A stretch of 9,169 nt of DNA from Chitinophagaceae bacterium (GCA_021323155.1 JAJTCI010000075.1:1-9169); one strand, 5' to 3'; shown: positions 1 through 5,923, counted from the stretch's first letter. Notes: a model not told the origin generated them from the letters alone. A program made the numbers and translations.

Positions 1-206
1 TGCTGCATATACAGAAATTCGAAGAGTGGGACGACAACAGCGGACCCAATCTTGGACCTGGTAGCTGGCGCCCCATCACACCCAACCAGGGTGGTGGGCC
101 TGCGGCAGGCAGTGGCAACGACGATGGTGGCAGGTTCTTCATCCAGAAAGGAAGTAAGATGAACACCGGCGAATTCGATGAAGGGTTCGATGAGCAGCCT
201 TTTTAA
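1..206 (+). CDS. 3' end of an unidentified protein with acidic Pro-Phe tail (5' partial)
   Basis: An open frame runs in from the left edge and stops at TAA 204-206, giving the last 67 residues of a longer protein. The family is not recognised. What can be seen is a charged start (LHIQKFEEWDD), a linker rich in Gly, Asn and Pro with no predicted fold, and a tail with two Phe-Asp-Glu motifs that ends Asp-Glu-Gln-Pro-Phe. A flexible Gly-rich linker with an acidic, Pro-Phe-ending tip resembles the C-terminal peptide of single-stranded DNA-binding proteins. No OB-fold is visible in the window, so this is only a resemblance. The frame is supported by the strong intrinsic terminator directly after the stop. 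The two in-frame residues before it and the bulk of the gene lie outside the window. Confidence 0.7.
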   Translation, partial: LHIQKFEEWDDNSGPNLGPGSWRPITPNQGGGPAAGSGNDDGGRFFIQKGSKMNTGEFDEGFDEQPF

Positions 207-241
207 CTGCCACACTCATAGTCAAAACGATATTCAACATA

Positions 242-269
242 GAACACCCTTTACGGGTGTTTTTCTTTT
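242..269 (+). terminator. Intrinsic terminator after the upstream gene
   Basis: The arm AACACCC (243-249) pairs perfectly with GGGTGTT (255-261) around a 5-nt loop, and is followed by a T-rich stretch (TTTTCTTTT). This is a textbook rho-independent terminator. It ends the transcript of the gene that stops at 206 and separates it from rsmE, so rsmE needs its own promoter in the few bases that remain before its start. Confidence 0.88.
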
Positions 270-270
270 A

Positions 271-278
271 TAATATTG
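271..278 (+). promoter_or_regulatory. Possible Bacteroidota -7 box for rsmE
   Basis: TAATATTG differs by one base from the Bacteroidota -7 consensus TAnnTTTG. It lies 4 nt before the rsmE ATG and directly after the terminator, where a promoter is expected. If used, the transcript would start at or within a few bases of the ATG, giving a leaderless or nearly leaderless mRNA. No clear -33 TTTG is seen at the usual spacing, so this is tentative. Confidence 0.35.
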
Positions 279-282
279 CAGT

Positions 283-978
283 ATGTCAATCCCTTACTTC
301 TACGAACCTGCATTGGATGCTTCGCCGGTACGCACACTGGGCGAGGAAACGAGCAAACACTGTGTAAAGGTGTTGCGTATGAAAGACGGGGAGCAGCTGC
401 GGCTCACAGATGGACTGGGAACGATCGCAACGGCAACGATCTTATCGGCCGACAAACGATCCACCGAAGTGCGAATAGAAAGCAGGGAGCTATTGCCTGT
501 ACGTGGAAGAAACGCTCACATCGGGATATCACTTCTAAAAAACAATAACAGGTTTGAATGGTTCCTGGAAAAATCGGCCGAGATCGGCGTACGAGCAATC
601 ACTCCGTTGCTCTGCCACCGCACGGAGCGACAACATTTTCGCCATGATCGTATGAATAATATCCTGGTGGCCGCGATGCTGCAGAGCCAGCAAGCCTGGT
701 TGCCGGAATTGCATGAACCCGTCGACATCGCGGAATTTATCCGCGGTGCCGGCACACAACGGTTCATCGCGCATTGTGATGCACAGGAGAAAAAAGCATT
801 AAAGCAGCATACCTTATCGGGTGATGTACTCATGCTGGTCGGGCCCGAGGGCGACTTCACCACGGAAGAGATCAGCCAGGCCCTGGCGCACGAATTTCAA
901 CCCGTTTCACTGGGAGAAACAAGATTGCGTGCGGAGACCGCGGGCGTAGTGGCGGCGACACTCCTGGTTAATTTGTAA
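283..978 (+). CDS. rsmE: 16S rRNA (uracil-1498-N3)-methyltransferase RsmE
   Basis: RsmE uses S-adenosylmethionine to methylate N3 of U1498 in 16S rRNA, in the decoding region of the assembled 30S subunit, in the cytoplasm. The 231-aa protein has the usual family length. An N-terminal PUA-like beta domain (about residues 1-70) holds the family signature HCVKVLRMKDGE (26-37). The C-terminal SPOUT knot methyltransferase domain holds the FEWFLEKSAEIGV helix (91-103), the QSQQAWLPEL segment (134-143), and the SAM-binding knot motifs GPEGDF (187-192) and LGETRLRAETA (210-220). The ATG at 283 gives the expected start, MSIPYFY. No Shine-Dalgarno sequence is present, as is normal in this phylum. The gene follows a strong terminator and lies 47 bp upstream of the next + strand gene. 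The family assignment is secure. Confidence 0.96.
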   Translation: MSIPYFYEPALDASPVRTLGEETSKHCVKVLRMKDGEQLRLTDGLGTIATATILSADKRSTEVRIESRELLPVRGRNAHIGISLLKNNNRFEWFLEKSAEIGVRAITPLLCHRTERQHFRHDRMNNILVAAMLQSQQAWLPELHEPVDIAEFIRGAGTQRFIAHCDAQEKKALKQHTLSGDVLMLVGPEGDFTTEEISQALAHEFQPVSLGETRLRAETAGVVAATLLVNL

Positions 979-1016
979 TTAGTACATTCGTCCCTTTCAT
1001 TTGTTTAATTCGTGCA
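978..1016 (+). repeat. Degenerate intergenic ATTNGT repeat
   Basis: The gap between rsmE and the next gene is built from variants of one short word: ATTAGT (978), ATTCGT (986), ATTTGT (999) and ATTCGT (1008). They start 8, 13 and 9 bp apart. The first copy overlaps the last base of the rsmE stop codon. From memory, this style of text recurs in intergenic regions of Bacteroidota genomes, but that was not checked here. No promoter or terminator is clear within it. Confidence 0.5.
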
Positions 1017-1025
1017 ATCCACGCT

Positions 1026-2198
1026 ATGCAGTTGATAGAAGTTAATGATTCGTCCACCGCTAAGGAATTCATCAGGGTGAATGTGCTGGTGAATGAAGCG
1101 AACCCCAATTACATCCGCCCCCTCGATAAAGAGATCTACGATGTATTCAACCCGGAAAAGAACAAACATCATAAACACGGTGAAACGAAGCGCTGGGTAT
1201 TGAAAGATGGCCATGGCGAACTGCTGGGACGCATCGCCGCTTTCACGCATGATAAATACATCAGCCGTGGAACGGAGTACCCGGTGGGGGGTATCGGTTT
1301 CTTTGATAGCGTGGATGACCAGCCCGCGGCGAACGCATTATTCAATGTCGCCAAAGACTGGCTCAGATCAAAAGGGATGGAAGCGATGGACGGCCCGATC
1401 AATTTTGGTGACCGCGACAAATGGTGGGGCCTGATGGTGGAAGGTTTTGAGAAGGAACCCATGTATGGTATGTCCTTCAACCCTTCCTATTATGAAAGAT
1501 TATTCGAACGCTACGGCTTCCAGAATTACTACAACCAATATTATTACGCGATGAACGTGGACGATCCGTTACCAGACCGCTTCCCCGAGCGCCACGCCAA
1601 GTTTGCGGCCAAACCCGGCTACGAAGCAAAGCACATCAGCCTGAAGGACCTCGATAAACACGCGAAGGATTTCGCTACCGTCTACAACGCCGCGTGGGCA
1701 CAGCATGGAGAAGGAAAAGAGATCAGTGAGGAACAGGTGCTGAAGCTTTTCAACAAAATGAAGCCGATCATGGACGAACGCATGGTGTGGTTCGCTTATT
1801 ACAAAGGAGAGGCGATCGGCATGTTCATCAATATCCCGGACATCAACCAGTATTTCAAACATTTCAACGGCAGGTTCGGCTGGATCGAGAAGCTGCGCCT
1901 GTTATGGATGAAGGAAAGAGGCGTCTGCAAAAAAGCCACTGGCCTGGCCTTTGGCGTGGTGCCCAAGTTCCAGGCGCTGGGCATCGATTCGTTCATGATC
2001 TACTCCAGCGCGCTGCTGGTGCAGGGCAAGGGATGGTACGATACTTACGAGATGGGTTGGGCCGGCGACTGGAACCCGAAGATGATCAATATATACAAAA
2101 GCCTAAATGCCGTTCAGAGCCGGCGGATGGTGACTTACCGGTATATTTTTGATAATAAACATCCGTTTGAGCGACACCCTGTTATGGAGTACAAATAG
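1026..2198 (+). CDS. YghO-like protein, two tandem GNAT (acyl-CoA N-acyltransferase) domains
   Basis: A 390-aa soluble protein with no signal peptide or membrane segment. The C-terminal half has a GNAT-like acyl-CoA loop, GVVPKFQALGIDS (310-322), followed by an Asn/Tyr segment WNPKMINIYKSLNAV (349-363) that resembles GNAT motif B. The N-terminal half holds DGPINFGDRDKWWGLMVEGF (122-141) and then FNPSYYERLFERYGF (151-165), which I associate with the YghO-like family of double-GNAT-fold proteins. The substrate is not evident. Some bacterial ceramide synthases belong to the same broad N-acyltransferase superfamily and Bacteroidota often make sphingolipids, so an N-acyltransferase in lipid metabolism is one possibility, but no sphingolipid gene is nearby. 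The first ATG gives a sensible start. The gene sits between rsmE and dnaX on the same strand, with 47 and 98 bp gaps, so co-transcription is possible. Confidence 0.75.
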   Translation: MQLIEVNDSSTAKEFIRVNVLVNEANPNYIRPLDKEIYDVFNPEKNKHHKHGETKRWVLKDGHGELLGRIAAFTHDKYISRGTEYPVGGIGFFDSVDDQPAANALFNVAKDWLRSKGMEAMDGPINFGDRDKWWGLMVEGFEKEPMYGMSFNPSYYERLFERYGFQNYYNQYYYAMNVDDPLPDRFPERHAKFAAKPGYEAKHISLKDLDKHAKDFATVYNAAWAQHGEGKEISEEQVLKLFNKMKPIMDERMVWFAYYKGEAIGMFINIPDINQYFKHFNGRFGWIEKLRLLWMKERGVCKKATGLAFGVVPKFQALGIDSFMIYSSALLVQGKGWYDTYEMGWAGDWNPKMINIYKSLNAVQSRRMVTYRYIFDNKHPFERHPVMEYK

Positions 2199-2225
2199 TT
2201 GAAGGTTGATTGTTGATAGTTGATG
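2198..2225 (+). repeat. 7-bp tandem repeat GTTGAWN, four copies
   Basis: Four contiguous heptamers start at the last base of the stop codon of the upstream gene: GTTGAAG, GTTGATT, GTTGATA, GTTGATG. The first five positions are invariant. The same period and a related word occur at 8181-8208, and on the opposite strand at 8284-8304. No function is evident. Confidence 0.8.
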
Positions 2226-2296
2226 GGTGCACTGTGAAAAACTTGGCGCCCGTGAAAGACTGCCAACCACGTAAGTCTGCCTAAATTGCAACCGGA

Positions 2297-4102
2297 ATGG
2301 ATAAATTCATCGTTTCGGCAAGAAAGTACCGCCCGCAGGCCTTCGATACCGTCGTGGGCCAGGCACACATCACCACTACGCTCAAGAATGCGATCCGCAA
2401 CAACCAGCTTGCGCATGCGTTCCTGTTCTGTGGCCCAAGGGGCGTTGGTAAGACCACCTGCGCGCGCATACTCGCCAAGACGATCAACTGCGAGAACCAG
2501 CAACCCGATGGCGAGGCCTGCAATACCTGCCATTCCTGCAAGAGCTTTAACGAAGGCACATCACTGAATATACATGAGCTGGATGCCGCGAGTAACAACT
2601 CGGTAGACGATATCCGCTCGTTGGTGGAACAGGTGCGGTTCGCGCCACAGGCGGGCAAGTACAAGGTATATATTGTGGACGAGGTACACATGCTGAGTGC
2701 TTCGGCATTTAACGCGTTCCTGAAAACGCTGGAAGAACCGCCGTCCTACGCGATATTCATCCTAGCCACCACCGAAAAACATAAGATCCTGCCAACTATC
2801 CTATCCCGTTGCCAGATATTCGATTTCAAACGCATCACTACCAACGACACTGTCGAGCACCTGGAAGAGATCGTTGGCAAGGAAGAGATCAATGCGGAGA
2901 AAGCCGCGCTACAGGTGATCGCCCAGAAGAGCGAGGGCTGTATGCGTGACGCGCTGAGTATTCTCGATAAGATCGTGAGCTTCACCAGCGGGACGGTCAC
3001 TTACCAGAATACGCTGGAACACCTCAACATACTTGACGAAGATTATTATTTCCGCTTGCTCGATGCACTGGTGCAACAGGACATGGCAGGCGCGATGCTG
3101 TTATTCGACGAGATCAACCGCAAAGGATTCGAAGGTGATCTCGTATTGAACGGTTTCGCCGAGTTCATCCGGAACTTACTGGTGTCGAAAGACGCGAAGG
3201 CGGCGGCGTTGCTCGACGTTGTGGAGGGCATGCAATCAAAGTATACCGACACCGCCGCGAAGATCTCGCTCTCGTATCTCGTGAGCGCGCTCAACATCCT
3301 CAACGACGCGGAGATCAATTTTAAAATGGCGCGCAACAAACGCCTGCACGTGGAGCTTTGCCTGATCAAACTCAATTTCCTTCAACAGGCCATCGAGCTC
3401 GCTTCGGATAACAGCGGCGCGGTCGTAAAAAAAAAGCGGATTGACGGACCGGTAGCCTATCGTTACAAGTCGCTGCAATCCCTACAGGTAAAACCACAGG
3501 CGGCACCGCCCACACAGGAAGCGAAGCTTTTCGTTGAGCAGCCACCGCAACCAGCCAAAAAAGAAAAAATCATTGAAACGCCCAAGGTGGAACCGCAGCC
3601 GGTAACCACTTCGGCCACCGTACTCAAACCTTTCGGCAGCGGGAACAATAATAATGGTGGCAAGAAGAACCTGTTGGATGTGCTGAAGGCTAAATACGGA
3701 GACGAGTACCAGATCGACGTAGTGAAGCCCGCCGAATTGCTCGACCTGGACAAGCTGCGCGTTTGCTGGGAGAAATACACTTCTAAACTCACGAGCACCT
3801 CCGCGATGACGTTCAAAACCGCGAAGCTGGCGGTAGAGACCGAGACCAGTTTCTCCGTCACAGTGAATTCACTCACGCAGCAGAAATTCATCGAACACGA
3901 GCGGATGATGCTGATCGATCATATCCAGCAGGCGTTCTGCAACCCGATCATTAAATTCTCCATTAAAGTGGAAGAAGGTGAAAAACCGGATATCCCGCAA
4001 CACATGCTCCTCAATAGCAGGCAGCGTTTCGAGAAGATCGCTGCTATGTATCCTCTCGTAAAAGAATTAAAAGAGAAACTAAAACTGGAGATCGATTACT
4101 GA
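2297..4102 (+). CDS. dnaX: DNA polymerase III subunit gamma/tau (DnaX)
   Basis: DnaX is the ATPase that loads the beta sliding clamp and, as full-length tau, ties the polymerase cores together at the fork. The 601-aa protein starts with the typical SARKYRPQAFDTVVGQ. It has Walker A GPRGVGKTT (46-54), the four zinc-binding Cys (65, 75, 78, 81), Walker B VYIVDEVH (124-131), sensor-1 ATTE (157-160) and the arginine-finger SRC motif (170-172). Domain III ends near residue 375. A Pro/Gln/Lys-rich linker (about 392-460) then leads to a tau-type C-terminal domain (about 460-601). Codons 377-380 read GTA AAA AAA AAG, a run of nine A exactly at the domain III/tau junction, with early stops in both other frames (see the separate entry). 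A short gamma form is therefore likely. The last 7 bp overlap the convergent gene on the - strand. Confidence 0.97.
   Translation: MDKFIVSARKYRPQAFDTVVGQAHITTTLKNAIRNNQLAHAFLFCGPRGVGKTTCARILAKTINCENQQPDGEACNTCHSCKSFNEGTSLNIHELDAASNNSVDDIRSLVEQVRFAPQAGKYKVYIVDEVHMLSASAFNAFLKTLEEPPSYAIFILATTEKHKILPTILSRCQIFDFKRITTNDTVEHLEEIVGKEEINAEKAALQVIAQKSEGCMRDALSILDKIVSFTSGTVTYQNTLEHLNILDEDYYFRLLDALVQQDMAGAMLLFDEINRKGFEGDLVLNGFAEFIRNLLVSKDAKAAALLDVVEGMQSKYTDTAAKISLSYLVSALNILNDAEINFKMARNKRLHVELCLIKLNFLQQAIELASDNSGAVVKKKRIDGPVAYRYKSLQSLQVKPQAAPPTQEAKLFVEQPPQPAKKEKIIETPKVEPQPVTTSATVLKPFGSGNNNNGGKKNLLDVLKAKYGDEYQIDVVKPAELLDLDKLRVCWEKYTSKLTSTSAMTFKTAKLAVETETSFSVTVNSLTQQKFIEHERMMLIDHIQQAFCNPIIKFSIKVEEGEKPDIPQHMLLNSRQRFEKIAAMYPLVKELKEKLKLEIDY
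3427..3455 (+). promoter_or_regulatory. Candidate dnaX frameshift / transcriptional slippage site (A9)
   Basis: Nine A (3427-3435) followed by G lie in dnaX at codons 377-380, between the clamp-loader core and the tau tail. In the -1 frame the next codons are GCG GAT and then TGA at 3442-3444. In the +1 frame a TAG comes at 3453-3455. A slip in either direction would end the protein at about 382-385 residues, giving a gamma-like ATPase without the tau domain. Escherichia coli makes gamma by ribosomal -1 frameshifting on an A-rich heptamer, and Thermus thermophilus by RNA polymerase slippage on nine A. No upstream Shine-Dalgarno-like stimulator or strong downstream hairpin is seen, which favours transcriptional slippage. 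Use of the site is inferred. Confidence 0.6.
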
Positions 4103-4932
4103 GTTCTCCGGAAGTTCTCGGATACGAAAATCTCTTTTTTATTCCCGCTCATCTTCGCCTCTTCCAGGTAGAAGTTATCCTTGCGCACGCTGAATACGAT
4201 CCGAATAAACCGGTCAGCTGTCTTTTCCTCTAAAATGATCTGTTCGCCCTGGATATAGCCACTGAGTATCCTCACTGGCCACACACCACTGTTGAATTCA
4301 TAGAATTCAACTTTTCCTGAAACGGGGTTGAACCATACGTATCCTTCCGCGCGGAAGTTATCTCCTTTAACCGCGGTCAATTTCATAAAAATGAATCGGC
4401 TTCCAATTGTGGTGTCGAAGCTCGCGAGGTCTTCCACTGCCTTTCCAAAACTTACTCCTTTCCCTTCCCACTTCCCCACCAATAAATGCAGCAGGCTGTC
4501 TGCAGCAATCTTGTCCGCTAGTGCTTCTACCGGCTTGTCATTTCCTGACTTGGTCCCTTTCGTGATCACCGCCGCCAATCGCCAATCTTTCGATCGTTGT
4601 TCCCGGGTGAAGCTTAATAGCAGGGTATCCGAAGGATTGAGTACCTGCAACCCATCCGACTGGTGGAAGACGGTAACTTTTCCCTCACGTATCGCGGCCA
4701 TCCATGCGGCACCCTGTATTTTTATGGTACGTGGGTCAAGGGCTTTCCAACCTTCGATGGTGACGATCTTTTTTATTGAGATAGTGTCTCCATTGCCCAT
4801 TAGTATTGATAAAGTTTCCAGTGACCGAAGGGGTGTGGACAGGTCTATTTTGTACTGGGCCCGTGCGAATGGCGATTGTAAGAACAGGATGAGCGCCAGC
4901 GAGACCACGCGTTGTATGATTATGCCTGCCAT
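4096..4932 (-). CDS. Secreted protein with a C-terminal lipocalin/DUF1579-like beta-barrel domain
   Basis: A 278-aa protein with a clear Sec signal peptide: Arg8, a hydrophobic stretch (about 9-22) and a signal peptidase I site ARA-Q (cleavage after residue 25), so it is probably periplasmic. Residues 148-275 form a series of beta-strand-like segments that begin with LHLLVGKWEGKG (148-159). This opening is typical of small ligand-binding barrels such as DUF1579 or nitrobindin-like proteins. No heme-binding His is evident. The N-terminal part (26-145) is not recognised. The ATG at 4932 was chosen. An in-frame TTG at 4947 would add five residues, but it lies inside a promoter-like TTAATTTG box (4945-4952). 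The gene follows the 237-aa gene on the same strand with a 107-bp gap, and its 3' end overlaps dnaX by 7 bp. Confidence 0.8.
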   Translation of the reverse strand: MAGIIIQRVVSLALILFLQSPFARAQYKIDLSTPLRSLETLSILMGNGDTISIKKIVTIEGWKALDPRTIKIQGAAWMAAIREGKVTVFHQSDGLQVLNPSDTLLLSFTREQRSKDWRLAAVITKGTKSGNDKPVEALADKIAADSLLHLLVGKWEGKGVSFGKAVEDLASFDTTIGSRFIFMKLTAVKGDNFRAEGYVWFNPVSGKVEFYEFNSGVWPVRILSGYIQGEQIILEEKTADRFIRIVFSVRKDNFYLEEAKMSGNKKEIFVSENFRRTQ

Positions 4933-4967
4933 CGATTTAAGGTACAAATTAAGCGCGATGGATCCTT

Positions 4968-5029
4968 CAACGGGGTCGGCCTTCTAAGATGCTTGACTTT
5001 TTTGTTGAATGTGCGTGGCAACCCCGTTG
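4968..5029. repeat. 9-bp inverted repeat between two - strand genes
   Basis: CAACGGGGT (4968-4976) and ACCCCGTTG (5021-5029) are perfect reverse complements with a 44-nt spacer. A second pair, TTCAAC (4966-4971) and GTTGAA (5004-5009), shares bases with the left arm, so the two pairings exclude each other. The element lies after the stop of the 237-aa gene and before the secreted-protein gene. It has no adjoining T-run in the - direction, so it is not a standard terminator. A role in mRNA folding is possible but unproven. Confidence 0.5.
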
Positions 5030-5039
5030 TTTCGGTTGA

Positions 5040-5753
5040 TTACTTCCCATAATAAGCACTCACTATCCTGGCCGGTAACCACCGCTGTTCTTTCACTTCC
5101 TCTGCCTCATCTCTTTTCTTTTTGAAATAAACGAGCGAAACAGCAACAATCGAGAGACAGCCTTGTTTTAGTCTATATGGTAATTCAACAGATCTCGCTC
5201 CCTGCATTCCAGCTTCAAAAGGAATATCAATCGTGGCTGTTTTGGTTTCCCAACGGTCCCTCTCCTGCACCATACAACCGGTTGCCGAGATCCTCAGCTG
5301 CAGCATAACCGTTCCACTGGGCGCTGCGACTGATTCGAACAGGTCCATCGCCGGGATCTGTACGATGACCTTCCCCGGGGTGTCCCAATCTACCGTGATG
5401 TTGTTTTTCAACCGGTATCTTAATTCCGATTCTACATTTAGTTCCAGTCCATTTAATGACCCGGTCACCGGGCCCGGATGGTCCGGGTCCGCTTGTTTCA
5501 GCCATTCGGCCGCCGCGTTATCCACGCGGTACATGAGTTCAGCAGCGCGGTAGTCAGGAACAAGGGTCTCCATACCCTCCCTGAGCAACCTGGAAATGGT
5601 TTTCGCATGTCCGAACCGTTTAGCGGCCGCTTTTGTGTTTTTGGTTTGGCGCACATGCGCCGGCATGCTGCGAACGCAGGGCATACCCTTCCATTCGTAA
5701 CAAATCACGGTGCCGACCTTGCCCGAGGTAAATATCGTGGGGTACTTTGCCAT
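5040..5753 (-). CDS. Uncharacterised Bacteroidota-type protein with GKVGTV-YEWKG N-terminus
   Basis: A 237-aa soluble protein with no signal peptide or membrane helix. The N-terminus has a motif rich in Gly, aromatic and basic residues, GKVGTVICYEWKG (11-23), then PCVRSMPAHVRQTKNTKAAAKRFG (25-48), which is strongly basic. From memory this resembles a family found in Bacteroidota and is reminiscent of DUF6266, but no function is known to me. The middle and C-terminal parts (about 100-210) alternate hydrophobic and polar residues, as in a beta sandwich, and a charged KKKRDEAEEVKEQR segment (211-224) follows. A GC-rich hairpin with a 10-bp stem (5469-5491, one G-T pair) lies in the coding sequence at the ADPDHPGPVTGS linker. 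The ATG at 5753 is 35 bp from a 22-bp perfect palindrome. The basic N-terminus could bind nucleic acid, but that is a guess. Confidence 0.75.
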   Translation of the reverse strand: MAKYPTIFTSGKVGTVICYEWKGMPCVRSMPAHVRQTKNTKAAAKRFGHAKTISRLLREGMETLVPDYRAAELMYRVDNAAAEWLKQADPDHPGPVTGSLNGLELNVESELRYRLKNNITVDWDTPGKVIVQIPAMDLFESVAAPSGTVMLQLRISATGCMVQERDRWETKTATIDIPFEAGMQGARSVELPYRLKQGCLSIVAVSLVYFKKKRDEAEEVKEQRWLPARIVSAYYGK

Positions 5754-5755
5754 AA

Positions 5756-5871
5756 GACTGGTTCGAAACAGTAAGATACGAAAGTTTCACCAAGTCCATA
5801 CCAAGTCCATTAAACCATGGACTTGGTATGGACTTGGTCCCTCGTTTTTGCGAACGTGTCCCGAACCAGTC
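5756..5871. repeat. Outer 10-bp inverted repeat around the palindrome
   Basis: GACTGGTTCG (5756-5765) and CGAACCAGTC (5862-5871) are perfect reverse complements 96 nt apart and enclose the 22-bp hairpin at 5789-5838. The left arm begins 3 bp upstream of the ATG of the 237-aa gene. The right arm sits in a near-direct repeat, GTCCCGAACCA (5858-5868) then GTCCCGACCAG (5869-5879). The two nested dyads suggest an organised element rather than chance. Confidence 0.7.
5789..5838. repeat. Perfect 22-bp palindrome made of four copies of an 11-mer
   Basis: The left arm is ACCAAGTCCAT twice in tandem (5789-5799, 5800-5810). The loop is TAAACC (5811-5816). The right arm is ATGGACTTGGT twice in tandem (5817-5827, 5828-5838). 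All 22 base pairs match, and pairing stops at 5788/5839 (C/C). The 11-bp period is about one helical turn, so the copies in each arm face the same side of the helix, as in operators for oligomeric regulators. The element lies between divergent genes, 35 bp from the start of the 237-aa gene and 85 bp from rsgA. It could be an operator, a structured 5' leader for the - strand gene, or a small mobile palindrome. A five-T run (5845-5849) on the + side lies 6 nt beyond the stem, which is a poor fit to a terminator. Confidence 0.9.
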
Positions 5872-5910
5872 CCGACCAGGGTGCGACCCGGGCACACATC
5901 CCATATTAAT

Positions 5911-5918
5911 TATCTTCG
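5911..5918 (+). promoter_or_regulatory. Bacteroidota -7 promoter box for rsgA
   Basis: TATCTTCG matches TAnnTTTG at all but one position and ends 5 nt before the rsgA ATG at 5924. This predicts a transcript starting at or next to the ATG, and supports 5924 as the true start over the upstream in-frame ATG at 5828. No good -33 TTTG is seen, so the assignment rests on the -7 box and its position. Confidence 0.5.
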
Positions 5919-5923
5919 TCCCG

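Noticed and set aside
2281..2691. A 136-codon - strand frame opposite dnaX
   Set aside because: It is antisense to the highly conserved Walker A and zinc region of DnaX; the sequence has no family features.
3557..3569. Second slippery-looking site in dnaX (two runs of six A)
   Set aside because: The runs are shorter, split by G, out of register for a standard -1 heptamer and located inside the tau linker, so the nine-A run is the better candidate.
4328..4987. A 219-codon open frame on the + strand
   Set aside because: It lies antisense to the secreted-protein gene, has no recognisable domain and a Ser/Arg/Pro-rich composition typical of a shadow frame.
5233..5553. A 106-codon + strand frame opposite the 237-aa gene
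   Set aside because: Antisense shadow. The - strand frame has a coherent length, start and family-like N-terminus.
5789..5838. CRISPR array or intrinsic terminator
   Set aside because: The 11-mers are directly abutting with no spacers, and the nearby five-T run lies 6 nt beyond the stem with no gene ending just upstream on the + strand.
5828..5923. Longer rsgA with an upstream ATG at 5828
   Set aside because: The ATG lies inside the palindrome arm, the added 32 residues are Pro/Cys/Arg-rich and unlike the RsgA N-terminus, and a -7 box precedes the 5924 ATG.
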